Part shown: piece by piece, positions 38,590 through 49,811 of the stretch
How the letters are laid out: the number at the start of each line of letters is the position of its first letter
Position numbering within the stretch: the first letter of the stretch is position 1
NCBI GenBank assembly: GCA_007922305.1
Contig: ML677386.1
Location: 8,683,710 to 8,747,709, forward strand
From: Dermatemys mawii
Lineage: Eukaryota > Chordata > Testudines > Dermatemydidae
Direction of reading: 5' to 3'
DNA length: 64,000 nt
The notes under the pieces: model-generated
What the model was told of the DNA's origin: nothing
What the model saw: the letters and a program-made list of their open reading frames with translations, nothing else
The model's database searches: none
Position numbers and translations under genes: made by a program

Positions 38590-39050
38590 CTTCTGTTTTT
38601 CACCTCCTGCAGTTCCTGCACCAGAAGCAATGCAGTCCCCACAGACTGGAGTATTATCATCCTCTGGAAGTCTGACAAACCTCTGGGTGAAGAAAAAGAG
38701 GACAAGGGAGGAACTATTTGCATGTCTGCATTCCAGAAAAAGGATAAGAAGAGTGAAGAGGAAGGTCTTTTTGCAGAGAAAGAGGACAGAAAATTGACAA
38801 GGGAGAGCTTGGAGAATGATAGCAACATGCAGTAATAGGTGCTGGAGTTGATACAGAAGCAGACAGTCCTGCTGGAGAACATTTTGGTACAATGTTCCTG
38901 CCCAGCACCCTCACTCCAAGCCCAACCCTGCTATGTCCAGAAGCCCATGGAGAACAATGCCTACTGGGAGCAGCACTACACTACAGTGAAAACTGGGGCC
39001 ATCTTCACTCCTATAACTATGAGTCCTTGTTTCTTTCCACACCATTTGTA
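38590..39050 (+). pseudogene. Possible Harbinger accessory ORF fragment
   Basis: Lys/Glu-rich frames (KPLGEEKEDKGG, FQKKDKKSEEEGLFAEKED) are followed by LELIQKQTVLLENILVQ and a Tyr/Pro-rich tail. The layout (charged segment, Leu/Gln helix, proline-rich end) is like the C-terminal part of the Myb-like protein encoded opposite the transposase in autonomous Harbingers. It is opposite in strand to the transposase relic, as in element 1. Broken by stops; the assignment is weak. Confidence 0.35.
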
Positions 39051-39179
39051 ATGGGCGGGGGGGTGCATAGACCCCACACTTCAGCTGCCAGGAAAGGTTT
39101 AATAGATAGATCTATTACTTCTCCAGCTGCCAGGTGACTGATTAGCAACAGTTGGCATAAAAGGCTGCAGGTCCGGCAA

Positions 39180-39325
39180 AAGACCCGCAGGGTCCTAGAG
39201 TCTAGGCTGCAGCCTCAGCCCAAATGTCAAAACTGCAGTGAAACAGCCCGTTAGCCCGATCCCAGAGAGCTGAGCCAGCTGGCATGGGTTAACCATGGAT
39301 TTTTAATTGCACTATAGACATACCC
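39180..39325. mobile_element. Harbinger-type MITE, left-truncated
   Basis: The right end TGCACTATAGACATACCC is a decayed AGTGTAGACATACCC terminus followed by TAA. The body has AACAGCCCGTTAGCCCG and TGAGCCAGCTGGCATGGG, as in common reptile MITEs. The left terminus is absent. Confidence 0.6.
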
Positions 39326-39328
39326 TAA

Positions 39329-39583
39329 GGCCAGGTTTACACTGTTGGGGAGTGATTTATTGTGTCTTGTCAAGACATGATAAATTGATCCCCAAAGTTG
39401 ACTCTGGAACTCCAGCTCGCCAAAAGGCACAAGGCAGAGTTGACGGGGGCACCCGCAGTCGACCGCTGCCGCCATGAGGACGGCAGGTAAGTCGACCTAA
39501 GATGAGTCGACTTCAGGTACGCTATTCACGTAGCTGAAGTTGCGTATCTTAGGTCGACCCTCCCTGCTAGTGTAGACCTGGCC
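39329..39583. mobile_element. PIF/Harbinger MITE, 255 bp
   Basis: Inverse ends GGCCAGGTTTACACT and AGTGTAGACCTGGCC with a perfect TAA TSD (39326-39328, 39584-39586). The interior is rich in GTCGAC words. It abuts the preceding MITE, sharing its TAA. Confidence 0.9.
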
Positions 39584-40644
39584 TAAGTAACCTGGCCATA
39601 GGGCAGAGTCACAAGAAGGGAGAGACCACCCTTTGGTCCAAGAGCTGTTGGCAGGACATGACCGAGATAGAGGAGGTGTTACACTATGCCCACCCATGAG
39701 GAGGCACACCAACCACTGACTGAAGTTCTGACGCCATCCTACATCCCAAGCCTCGGATAGCAATCAGAAGCCCTGCACCTACACGCATTTGTGACCAGGA
39801 CAGCACAAATATATGAACTTAGCACTTCAGGCATGTGTGCCACATCTGCACTATTTTCCATAAAGGTTGCGCTGTTCTTTGTTGTGATTTATATTCCATT
39901 AGTCTAACCTTGTGTTATGTTCAATGATGGTTTTTATTAATTGCCCTACTTTACGTTCACTATATTATTGACAGAGGTTCAATACAATTTCATCAAATCA
40001 CATGTGCTAGACAGCATAACAAAATGTCCTTTCATGAAATCATTGTGCAAAGCATAACAAAATTGCATTTCATCAAATCTTGACAGACAGACTAATGAAC
40101 TCCTTACATCATGCATTATAAAATTTCATTTTAGCTTCTAGCTTCCAAGTGGAAGCACAGGGCATTCCTGATGGTTTGCTGCAGTCTGCAGAGGCAGCTT
40201 CTGCTGGCTGCTCAGAACATCCCCAAAGACTGTGCACCTCTGCTTCCCACCCATCGGGGAGGCTCTGTCCCTTGCTCTCAGAGCTGTCGTGCAAAATACA
40301 ACAAGCAACTGTTGCTCAACAGCCTCCAGTTTTGCCATCAGGCAACTCTGTCTCCTTTTTGTGGTTAGGGGGCGGGAGGAGCAGAGGGCACCACTAGGAC
40401 TCAGAGTGTAGAAAATTGTATCTGCTGCTGGTGCATATGTATTCTCTCTGCTCTAGCTGCACAGAGATGGTGGAGTGCTGAGCTGAGGAAGGAGGGCACA
40501 AGAGACCTTTCAAAGTTTTGGCCCAAGTGAGAGGGCATGTGGGCATCATTTGAGCTCACTGCCTCAGGTGCCAAAATGTTGTGGGTTGGCCCTGCCAATG
40601 GACATACTACTGTCACTCTGCCACTCCTCAGGGTATAATTAAAC

Positions 40645-41420
40645 AGATCCTGTCCAAGTGTCTAGTAAAAGGCTTTGTAAGCCGAAATAGAGAATACACC
40701 TGATTTCCCAGAATGTCTGGGTTAATCACAGCACCCTTAAAGCCCATAGTAGTCCTAGGAGCAAACATTCTGTTTTTCATTGTAGAAAACAGGTCCAAGT
40801 TGCTAAAGATCACTTCATATTAATATTGGTGAACCTGCCATGGTATCAACCAGGGCTTGGAACTTCATGTAGTAATACCCCTTTCTGTTGATGAACCCCA
40901 AGATCTGGTGTTGGGATGGAAGGGCAAAGAGTAGGCATGTGAGTCCCATCAGTGGCCACGGTACAACTTGAGACTCCAAACCATGCAAATTCACCAATAA
41001 CCTCCTGTGCATTGCCAACCTTTGTGACCTCAGGCAGCAGCACCCTCTTGATAGCAGCGTGCCCCCACATGACAATAGCCCCAACATTTGATCTGCTTAG
41101 CTATTGATCAGTAGCAATTTGGGGTGGCAAGCTTGCAGATGGTGATAGCCACATACTTCTCCACTCGGATGAGAATTTTCATGTTAGTGTGGAGCTCTGG
41201 GGTGAACTCCACACAGATTTCTAGGAAAGTGGCCTTTGTCATCATGCAGTTCAGCTGCCACTGCTGATCATCCCAAGTCTGTATCTCTCTCCTTTTCCCA
41301 CTAGTTACTGCTAGTTTCCTGAGCCCAGTAATGACACTTCACCAAGTGAAAAGCTGCTCCAGGAGAAGTTCATCCACCAGTAGCTGGACAACTTCATCCG
41401 CATCCTCCATCCAATTCAGC
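40645..41420 (-). pseudogene. Harbinger (HARBI1-like) transposase relic, element 2
   Basis: On minus, from 41.42 kb down: DDQQWQLNCMMTKATFLEIC (N-terminal region), RVEKYVAITICKLATPN, VLLPEVTKVGNAQEVIGEFA, then TDGTHMPTLCP (first catalytic Asp), INRKGYYYMKFQALVD, and finally ILGNQVYSLFRLTKPFTRHLD. The order is that of HARBI1-type DDE transposases. The segment around the second Asp is degraded and the part with the catalytic Glu is missing. Several frameshifts and stops; not functional. It resembles the transposase at 53609-57725 on the other strand. Confidence 0.75.
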
Positions 41421-41798
41421 ATTGCCTCTGACTCCCACACCTAAACCCATCCAGCTCTGTGACTGCAACTATAAGTACAGCAGGGTCTATATATTAATAA
41501 CTGTCAAGATCATGGCTTGCAGTAATGGGTTCTCTCTCTGCTGTCTGGGCAGCAGTTTGAAAATGGCACAGGTTTGCAAGAGATAGATGAATGGGAATCT
41601 ACTTGTTTGACCCCATATCCCAGAATTCTGGGCTTCTGGTAGGTATCCCACAATGACCTGCAAGAAAAATCCCAGAATGCACAGAGCCTAGCAATAGGAC
41701 ATTGCACCATGGATATCTGCCAAGAATGTGGTGTGCTTATTTTGAAAAAAAAATCAGTGTGTGTGGATATGCTGATTTGAGAGGAAGTAGGTTAAAAC

Positions 41799-44238
41799 CA
41801 GCTCTGCTTGTATTTCAGAGAATCACAGAAAACTAGGGTTGGAAGAAACCTCAGGAGGTCACCTAGTCCAACCCCCTGCCCAAAGCAGTACCGACCCCAA
41901 CTAAATCATTGCAGCCAGGGCTTTGTCAAGCCAGGTCTCAAAAACCTCTAAGAATGGAGATTCCACCACCTCCTTAGGTAACCCATTCCAGTGCCTCACT
42001 ACCCTCCTAGTGAAATAGTTTTTCCTAATATCCAATCTAGACCTCCCCCACTGCAATTCAGATCATTGCTCCTTCTTCTGTCATCTGCCACCACTGAGAA
42101 CAACCTGGATCCATACTCTTTGGAATCCCTCTTCAGATAGTTGAAGGCTGCTATCAAATTTCTCATCACTTTTCTCTTCTGCAGACTAAATAAGCCCAGT
42201 TCCCTCAGCCTCTCCTCATAAGTCATGTGCCCCAGCCCCCTAATAATTTTCATTGCCCTACACTGGATGCTCTCCACATCCTTTCTCTAGTGGGGGGCCC
42301 AAAACTGGACGCAATACTCCAGATGTGACCTCACCAGTATCGAATACAGGGGAATAATCACTTCCCTCCATCTGCTGGCAATGCTCCTACTAATGCAGCC
42401 CAATATGCTGTTAGTTTTCTTGGCAATAAGGGCACACTGTTGACTCATATGCAGCTTCTCATCCAGTTTAATCCGCAGGTTCTTTTCTGCAGAACTGCCA
42501 CTTAGTCAGTCAGTCCCCAGTCCCCGTAGCAGTGCATGGGATTCTTCTGTCCTAAGTGCTGAACTCTGCACTTGTCCTTGTTGAACCTCATCAAATTTCT
42601 TTTAGCCCAATCCTCCAATTTGTCTAGTTTGCTCTGGACCCTATCCCTATCCTCCAGCGTATTTACTTCTCCCCATAGCTTAGTGTCATCCGTGGACCTG
42701 CTGAAGATGCAATCCATCCCATCATCCAGATAATTAATGAAGATGTTGAACAAAACTAGCCCCAGGACAGACCCCTGGGGCACTCCGCTTGATACGAGCT
42801 GCCAACTAGACATTGAACCGTTAATCACTACCCTTGAGCTTAGTGATCTAAACAGCTTTCTATCCACCTTATAGTCCATTCATCCAATCCATACTTTTTT
42901 AACTTGCTGGCAAGCATACCATGGGAGACCATATCAGAAGCTTTGCTAAAGTGAAGATATATCACGTCCACCGCTTTCCCCATATCCACAGAGCCAATTA
43001 TCTCATCAGAGAAGGCAATCAGGTTGGTCAGGCATGACTTGCCCTTGGTGAATCCATGTTGACTATTCCTGATCACTTTCCTTTCCTCTCCTCCAAGTGC
43101 TTCTAATTGGATTCCTTGAGGACGTACTCCATGATTTTTCCAGGGACTGAGGTGAGGCTGACCGGTCTGTAGTTCCCTGGATTTTCCTTCTTCCCTTTTT
43201 AAAACATGAGCACTATATTTATCTTTTTCCAATTGTCCGGGACCTCCCCCGATGCGCACAAGTTTTCAAAGATAATGCTCAATGGCTCTGCGATCACATC
43301 AGTCAACTCTCTCAGTATCCTCAGATGCATTAGATCTGGCCCCATGGACACTGTGCATGTCCAGCTTTTCTAAATAGTCTTCAACCTGTTCTTTCACTAC
43401 TGAGGGCTGCTCACCTCCTCTCCATACTGTTCTGCTCAGTGCAGCAGACTGGGAGCTGACTATGTCTGTGAAGACTGAGACAAAAAAAGCACTGAGTGCT
43501 TCAGCTTTTTCCACATCATCTGTCACTAGGTTGCCTCTCCTGTTCATTAAGGGTCACACACTTTCTCTGATCTTCTTCTTGTTGCTAACATACCTGTAGA
43601 AACCCTTCTTGTTACCTTTTACATCCTTGGCTATCTGCAACGCCAGTTGTGCTTGCCTTCCTGATTACACCTCCTGCATGCTCAAGCAATATTTTTATAC
43701 TACTGTCCAAGTTTCCACTTCTTGTAGGCTTCCTTTCTGTGTTTAAGCTCATAGAAGATTTCTCTGTTAAGCCAAGCTGGTTGCTTGCCATATTTGCTAT
43801 TCTTTCTGCACATCAGGATAGTTTGTTCCTGTGTCCTCGATAAGGCTTCTTTAAAATACAGCGGGCCCTTCTGGACACCTTTCCCCCTCATATTAGCCTC
43901 ACAGGAGATCCTGCCCATCAGTTAGTTCCCTGGGGGAGTCAAAGTCTGCTCTTCTGAAGTCCAGGGTCCGCATTCTGCTGCTCTCCTTTCTTCCTTTTGT
44001 CAGGATCCTGAACTCGACCATATTATGGTCACTGCTGCCCAGGTTGCCACCCACCTCTACTTCCCCAACCAATTCTTCCCTATTTGTGAGCAGCAGGTCA
44101 AGAGGAGCATGCCCACTAGTTGGTTCCTCCAGCACGTGCACCAGGAGGTTGTCCCCAACACTCTCCAAAAACTTCCTGGATTGTCTGTGCACTGCTGTAT
44201 TGATCTCCCAGCAGATGTCAGGGTGATTGAAGTCTCCT
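41799..44238 (-). mobile_element. CR1 LINE, 5'-truncated, about 2.4 kb
   Basis: The 3' end is at left: AGAATCACAGAAAACTAGGG and CTAGTCCAACCCCCTGCCC are the reverse of the CR1 3' UTR. The insertion is flanked by a 24-bp direct repeat, ATTTGAGAGGAAGTAGG... at 41775-41798 and 44239-44262, with 22 of 24 matches. It sits in Harbinger element 2. Confidence 0.88.
41999..44192 (-). pseudogene. CR1 ORF2 remnant (endonuclease C-terminus, reverse transcriptase)
   Basis: Fragments on minus in order: LDLLLTNREELVGEVEV and SSDHNMVEFRIL (end of the AP endonuclease, 44.1-44.0 kb); QPAWLNREIF (43.78 kb); FTKGKSCLTNLIAFSDEI (RT, 43.06-43.0 kb); SGVPQGSVLGLVLFNIFIN (42.8 kb); the RT active-site region reading STDDTKLWGEV instead of FADDTKLW (42.68 kb); ERLRELGLFSLQKRK (C-terminal domain, 42.2 kb). 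This is the CR1 order. Frameshifts and stops separate the blocks and the 5' part of the endonuclease is missing, as expected from 5' truncation. Dead. Confidence 0.9.
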
Positions 44239-44357
44239 ATTTGAAGGGAAGTAGGTTAAAACTGGCAAATGAGATTCACTTATTTCTGATTAGTAATTTC
44301 ACCAATGTTTCTTTGCAAAAACATATTCCAGAAATTTTTTCCCCATGTAGACAAACC

Positions 44358-45384
44358 CTTAGCGTTCCATATTCTTCATCAATAGTTTTCATACCACATT
44401 TAGGGCCTAATCTTGTTCCCATCAGAGACAGTGGGAATTCTTCCATGGAGTGCATGATCAGATCTTTAATTAGTAATCTTGCCAGGCGCCGATCATCTCC
44501 TGTGTAATCGCAAGACTTCAATTCCCAGGAAGTCAATGAGAGATGTACATGCTCAGCACCATCTCTAAGACTGATGCAGAAGCTCCTTGAGAGTATATAA
44601 TGTACAAACAGAAGTCAGTGGAAATTGAGAGCTTCTCTAAGAAGGCAGTTGGCAACTTGCAGAATTGAGCATTTTATGAGGACTTGATTTTGTAGCATTT
44701 TATACAGACACCTCAAGTTGCTGTACACAATAATTTAATTAATGCTGTTTCAAAGAAACAGTCCCTTTTTATACCTTGGCAGTCTATAAGAAGGTTAGAG
44801 GGTTAACTCCCAACTGATTTTTTTTTTCAGTGTCAGATCAAAATGATGACTTTTATTGTGAACAATACTGCAGGAGCAGGGGGTTCCCACTCCACCCCAT
44901 CCAAAGCTCTGGAGAGGAATTAAAAAGCAATTAAGGAAATGGTGGAGACTCTCCTCTGCTAGAGGAGCTAGAATCTTTGGATGAATGCACAGTTCTTTTC
45001 TTTTTTTTTTCTGTTGGTCAGCTATTCAATTTTAATTTATCTCCGTTTACATTCTTCACTTCTAGTGAGGACAGTCTTCTACCATAATTAATACAAATTC
45101 AAAGACAAGAAAGATCTTAACACTTGTGGCTATGAAAGGGGAAACTTGTCTGTGTGTTTCAGTAATCTAAGAGAGGAAGGAAAAGACAACAGTCAGAGTT
45201 TTTGTACTGATAAACCTGAGGAATTTGTTATTTCTCAGTAAATGTAGGTCTCATGATGGGCCAACTTCTAAACAACAATGGTTGTGAACTTAGTTTTGCT
45301 TGTTTGTTGGCTGAGCAGTGGTCTTTCCCTTCTTTCTTGGAAAATGGAATTACAACATGATTTATGTAATGCTGAAAGTGTGCA
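44358..45384. other. Intergenic, no gene seen
   Basis: At 44398-44460 (TAGGGCCTAATCTTGTTCCC, ACAGTGGGAATTCTTCCATG) there is a possible trace of a common reptile repeat; the rest is unassigned. Confidence 0.45.
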
Positions 45385-45450
45385 CAGTGCTTTGTTAAAA
45401 TAAACCAGACACAATATTTACCCCGAAGAGCTTACAAATGAAAATAGAGA
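45385..45450 (+). repeat. L3/CR1-like remnant
   Basis: GTGCACAGTGCTTTGTTAAA and ACCCCGAAGAGCTTACAAAT fit the forward L3-like block. Confidence 0.45.
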
Positions 45451-45609
45451 ACCCTTGCCAGAGTACTATTTGTTGTTTTATTTACAGGAAATTTAAAGTG
45501 TTTTTTGAAGCCCAGTGGACAGGACGTATTAAGTCTTTGGACTTGACTATATAGGAAAGTTTTACCAGTTATATTAGAGGGTTGCACACTTCGTTGCTTC
45601 TGTTGTCCA

Positions 45610-46050
45610 AGCTCATTGCACACTCCAGGGGCTCCATATGTTTCTCCATTCTCTCCCCCACCCTCATCCACAACTTAGCTCCTTACGTGCTGCCCTTCCA
45701 TCCCTCTGCACTGTAAGGCCTCCCTCAGCACCTCCACATGCTCACCAATGTCAGAGGCTCTATGTGGCCCTCCATTCTCCCTTCCCCCACTCCAGGATCT
45801 CCCATTCTTTCCTCCTTGCCAGGTGTTCTGAGTCCCCCCATTTCCTCCTCCATCACAAGCCACGGGTCTGTGTACGCCTCATGTCCTCATACACCCTACC
45901 ATTGTCCTCAATTTTCCCATTCATGTCAGGGGCAAGTGTATTCCCCCTTTCCTTCAACCCCCATGCAAGGGTCCCTTATTCCCCCCACCATGCCAGGGTC
46001 TCTGTGTGTGCCCTCATTCCCCCACACCACCTTCTCATTTCTTTCTTTCT
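45610..46050. repeat. Degenerate pyrimidine-rich minisatellite
   Basis: About ten diverged units of roughly 40 bp with the pattern CCAGGGGCTCTRTGTG then CCCTCCATTCTCCC. A 160-codon open frame across it is only the pyrimidine bias (Pro/Ser/His-rich) and not a gene. Confidence 0.7.
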
Positions 46051-46954
46051 TACTGGGAGAGAAGTCTTTCAGGGTGTCAATATTTTAAGCTGTACTGGGC
46101 TGGGAAGATCAACAGTATAGCTAAAATGGGGGGTGTTGTTATGCTGGAATGTGGTAATGGCTGCCTGCCATCAACTGGTTCTTTGATCTAGAGTTAATTA
46201 CAGAGGTGGTAGAACTACGGTCTGCTAGCCAAATGCAAGTGACTTTGTATGTCCTCCATTTCCCCCTCCTGTTTTTCTTCAGTGTAGTTTGCCAAAATCA
46301 ATAAGGTTCTGGCAACTGATGCCTATAACATTTCCTGAAATTTTGGAATTGATTGGATAAGGTGTTCAAAAGTTATTACATTACAGACAGAGAAATGCAC
46401 TGAATTAAGTGTAAGTACCCACTTCTGTAAGCCAACCAGTATAACCCCTGCGTGGACACTCTTATTCCAGTAAAAAAGTGACTATGATGGGGCAGATCAG
46501 CCCTACACCAGTATGATGGGGTTAATCCCTCCCTCCTAGCAGAGAATGTTCCGCCCCTGGGACTATGCTCGGCATGCTCCACCTGGAAGTCAGGTGTAAA
46601 AGCCTGCAGAGCTGCTCAGTCAGGGAGAACCACAGGAGGTGAATGAGGCTTGTTGCTTTCTCCTGCAGAAGAGAGGTGTGGACCCCAGGATACAGAGGCC
46701 AGACACACCCAGATGTGCTGCAGAGGGGAGGCAGAGGATGCCATGGATCTGGCTGAATCTGAGGAATAGGTAGGAAGTGACCCAGGGAAGCCTTAAAGGG
46801 GAATGGTGCTGAGACTGTTTAGGCTGGCGTGTGTTGGGAGGATCCCTGGTGGACCACTGGTGAGGAGAACTCACCATCAACAGGGCCCTGAGTTGGGACC
46901 CAGTGGAGGAGTTGAGCCTGGGTCACCATACCTCAACCACTCACCTTTGAGTTG

Positions 46955-47150
46955 GTTGGACTCTGGCTGCTGGGTTGCATTACCTCATCAGGGGAGCGGA
47001 ACTAGATGGACTCTGGCCATTGGGATGTACTGCCCTAAGGGTGCATTGTAAGGACCCTGGCCACTAGGCTGCATTACCCCACTACGGAAGTGGAAGTAGA
47101 TGGACTCTGGCCATTGGGTCACACTATGCTAAATACAGAAGGGTTTAGAA
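46955..47150. repeat. Minisatellite, about 48-bp unit, 4 copies
   Basis: GGACTCTGGCTGCTGGG, GGACTCTGGCCATTGGG, GGACCCTGGCCACTAGG and GGACTCTGGCCATTGGG recur at roughly 48-bp spacing with TGCATTACC-type middles. Confidence 0.75.
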
Positions 47151-47297
47151 CATGGACTTGGGCATAGAAAGGCGGCGTTACCCCCATGCCCTCTTGACTT
47201 ATAGGACCAGTGAGGTACTAATACTGTAACTGTGACTTTTTTGAGTAGTTTAAGCCCGTTCCCAAACTAAATTTAAAAAAGACGCTTACTTTAATAA

Positions 47298-47350
47298 GCT
47301 CTTTGTCGCTTTTGCAGATCCAGACTAACACGGCTACCCCTCTGATACTA
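47298..47350 (+). repeat. Penelope-family 3'-tail fragment
   Basis: TTTTGCAGATCCAGACTAAC and ACGGCTACCCCTCTGATAC form the terminal segment that usually follows the GGTGCCACAAG block of the Penelope-like element at 54296-55497 in other copies, as I remember it. An isolated fragment. Confidence 0.45.
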
Positions 47351-48391
47351 CTCACTTTAATAAGTGTCCACATGGGGGTTATACCAGTATAAATATAGTT
47401 TAAATTTATACCTTAAGTTTTACAGAAATTCTTTCCTATCTACACAAGGCTTAAATCTACATTTGCAGTTTTATTTTTTCATCAGAGGTTCAGAAAGAGC
47501 CAATGCTGACATTGGTTGTAAGCAACTGCTCTGTTTCCCAGTATATATGGGGTTTAAATGAAGGCCAGTGTGCTCTTGAAGAAACCCTAACAACATTGTT
47601 TAGGTAGAACAGTATTCCACCAGAAAGGTTCCAGCACAAGCGAGGAGCACTTGTAAAGTGATGCCTAAATATTAGGTCCCTGAAAGAGGACACTGGAAAG
47701 GGAAGCTTGCAAATATACACACATTAAATGGCAAAAACTTCATTAATGCAGAGTTAAAGTTTCCCTATGGGGGCCTGTGCCGTTCCAGAATGCTGAGTGC
47801 AGCAAAACTCAAACTTGTCAAAAACAGAGTTGAGATCTGTGCCGCTCCTTTCCCAGTCTCTTGGCTCCACCCTGCAATTCCCCACTATAATAACCTCCCC
47901 ACCAAAATTTCAGCTCCTAAGTCATTAACTGGTACATTAACAGGTAAGAAGTTGCATGCTGTTTCCTGCCCTATGATGGTACAAACACATATCACAGCTT
48001 ACTAGAGGGCCGCATGCTACTTTGGTTATGTAGCCCAAGCTGTACGCTGACTGAACTGGGTCCTCCCTACGACTACTGCCGACCTAACCCCAACTGAGCC
48101 TGGACTTCTTCCCTTACTAACCTGCTTCAGCCCAGCTTCCTTTTCCCCTCCCCCAGCTATGCTCCAGATCCACCCCATCCAGTCCCTAAATCCCTCCTCT
48201 AAACCAGCAAATATTCTGCTGTCCTCAATTACACTTCTCCAAAATTAATAAACATTGACAGAGGCAAATATTTCCCAAATGTTCCCTCCCACTCTGCCCA
48301 GTACTGGAAAGTTTCTGACATGTGTCAAGCATACCTATTCTCAGCTCCCCTCCCATGAGCTCTACAACCCTTCTCACACCTTTCCTATAAC

Positions 48392-49051
48392 GAAGGCTCT
48401 ACCAAATTCACAGCCATGAAAAACGCATCTCAGACCATGAAATCTGGTCTTATGTGCTTTTACCCTATCCTATACAGATTTAATGGGGGAGACCAGCATT
48501 TCTCAAACTGGGGGTCCTGACCCAAAAGAGATTTGCAGAGGGGTTGCAAGGTTATTTTACGGGGGGTGGGAGGTCACGATATTGCAACCCTTACTTCTGG
48601 ATGGCAATACCATATCATGCCACCCTTACTTCTGTATTGCTGCCTTCAGAGCTGGGCAGCCAGAGAGGGGCAGCTGCTGACTGAGGGCCCTTATCTGAAG
48701 GCAGCAGCGCAGAAGTAAAGGTGGCAATACTAAACCATGCCACCCTTACTTCTGTTCTTCTGCTGGCAGCGGCTCTGCCTTCAGAGCTGGGCTCCCAGCC
48801 AGTAGCCACCGCTCTCCGGCCGCCCAGCTCTAGAGGCAGCGCTGTCACCAGCCTCAGCACAGAAATAAGGATAGCAGTACCACAACCCCTGTACAGTATC
48901 ATTGTGACCCCCGCCCCATTCCCCACAACTCACTTTTGGGTCAGGACTCCTACAGTTACAACATCATGACATTTTAGATAAAAATTATGATTTTTAAAAT
49001 CCTATGACTGTGAAATTGACCAAAATGGACTGTGAATTTGGTAGGGCCCTA
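48392..49051. mobile_element. hAT-type element, 660 bp, complete ends
   Basis: Ends GAAGGCTCTACCAAATTCA and the complement of TAGGGCCCTACCAAATTCA. The 8-bp TSD CCTATAAC is perfect (48384-48391, 49052-49059). Sub-terminal words GGGGTCCTGACCC and GGGTCAGGACTCC are inverse, and internal ACCCTTACTTCTG words recur. No transposase. Same family as 27115-27625. Confidence 0.92.
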
Positions 49052-49194
49052 CCTATAACTCATCTCCATTTATCCCCCTGTTCTCAATGCAGTCCCAAGA
49101 CCCTCTCGCCTCATTTCCCATCTGCTCTTCACCTCCTAATAGTCCCCTTCCCTGCCAGGAAGCATTCACATGCATATTTTTAAATAAAAATATA

Positions 49195-49250
49195 ATAATA
49201 GAATCATAAGGTTAGAAGGGGCTACAAGATCATCTAGACTAGAAATTGCA
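49195..49250 (-). repeat. CR1 3'-end fragment
   Basis: AATAGAATCATAAGGTTAGA and AGGGGCTACAAGATCATCTA are the reversed CR1 3' terminus; only about 55 bp. Confidence 0.6.
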
Positions 49251-49457
49251 TTTCTCCTCCTCCACCCAATAAAATAACAAAAAACTGACAGATTTTAGCA
49301 AAATGCTATTTAACCCTATGTTGGACTCAAATTGACATTGTTGTTCAAAGGCCTATTGTGTCTCTCCTTGAGCTAACTAGCAAATGTGAAACTTTAAAAA
49401 CTAATGAATAAGAATATGTTAATTCCTCAGTCCGAGTATGATCAGTGTAATCTATGA

Positions 49458-49803
49458 TAGTGGTTCTCAACCAGGGGTCTGGGGCAAGCAGGTTTCAGGG
49501 GGGCTGCCAAGCAGGTCTGGCATTAGACTTGCTGAGGCCCAGAGCCGAAAGCCAAAGCCTCACTACATGGCGCTGAAGCCCAGGGCTCCAAGGCCTGCCA
49601 CTTGGGGCTGAAGATGAAGCCTGAGCAACTTAGCTACACAGGACCCTCTGTGGTGTGGGGCCCCAGGCAATTGCCCAGTTTACTACCCCCTAACGCAAGT
49701 CCTGGCTTTTATATGCAGAAAAACAGTTGCTGTGGCACAGGTGGGCCATGGAGTTTTTATAGCATGTTGCGGGGGCTCAGAAAGAAAAAGGTTGAGAACC
49801 CAG
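49458..49803. mobile_element. hAT-type MITE, 346 bp
   Basis: Ends TAGTGGTTCTCAACC and the complement of CTGGGTTCTCAACC; flanks ATCTATGA (49450-49457) and ATCTCTGA (49804-49811) match at 7 of 8. Related at the ends to 36347-36492. Confidence 0.88.
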
Positions 49804-49811
49804 ATCTCTGA

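Larger units (their letters stand above)
37567..44357 (-). mobile_element. PIF/Harbinger element 2, split by CR1 and MITEs
   Basis: The left end has ACTTGTCTACATTGGGAAG and the right end CCCCATGTAGACAAACCC followed by TTA, an inverted repeat and TWA-type target typical of Harbinger. Inside, on minus, lies a transposase relic (40645-41420). A CR1 occupies 41799-44238 between copies of a 24-bp duplication, and MITEs lie at 39180-39583. Removing these leaves a 4-kb Harbinger body. Confidence 0.7.
46395..47430. repeat. MITE with inverse arms split by an insertion
   Basis: GTATAACCCCTGCGTGGACACTCTTATT (46440-46467) is nearly the reverse complement of AATAAGTGTCCACATGGGGGTTATAC (about 47358-47383). 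Between them lies about 750 bp of unrelated sequence with a minisatellite. The simplest reading is a palindromic MITE interrupted by another element. Confidence 0.5.

Noticed and set aside
45638..46120. 160-codon Pro/Ser-rich frame
   Set aside because: It spans a degenerate minisatellite; composition follows the repeat.
45000..47400. CRISPR-like or satellite array from repeated words
   Set aside because: Units are diverged minisatellite copies without spacers of regular size; the host is a vertebrate.
48615..48969. 103- and 82-codon frames in opposite directions
   Set aside because: Both lie in a non-autonomous hAT element with palindromic interior; no transposase motif.
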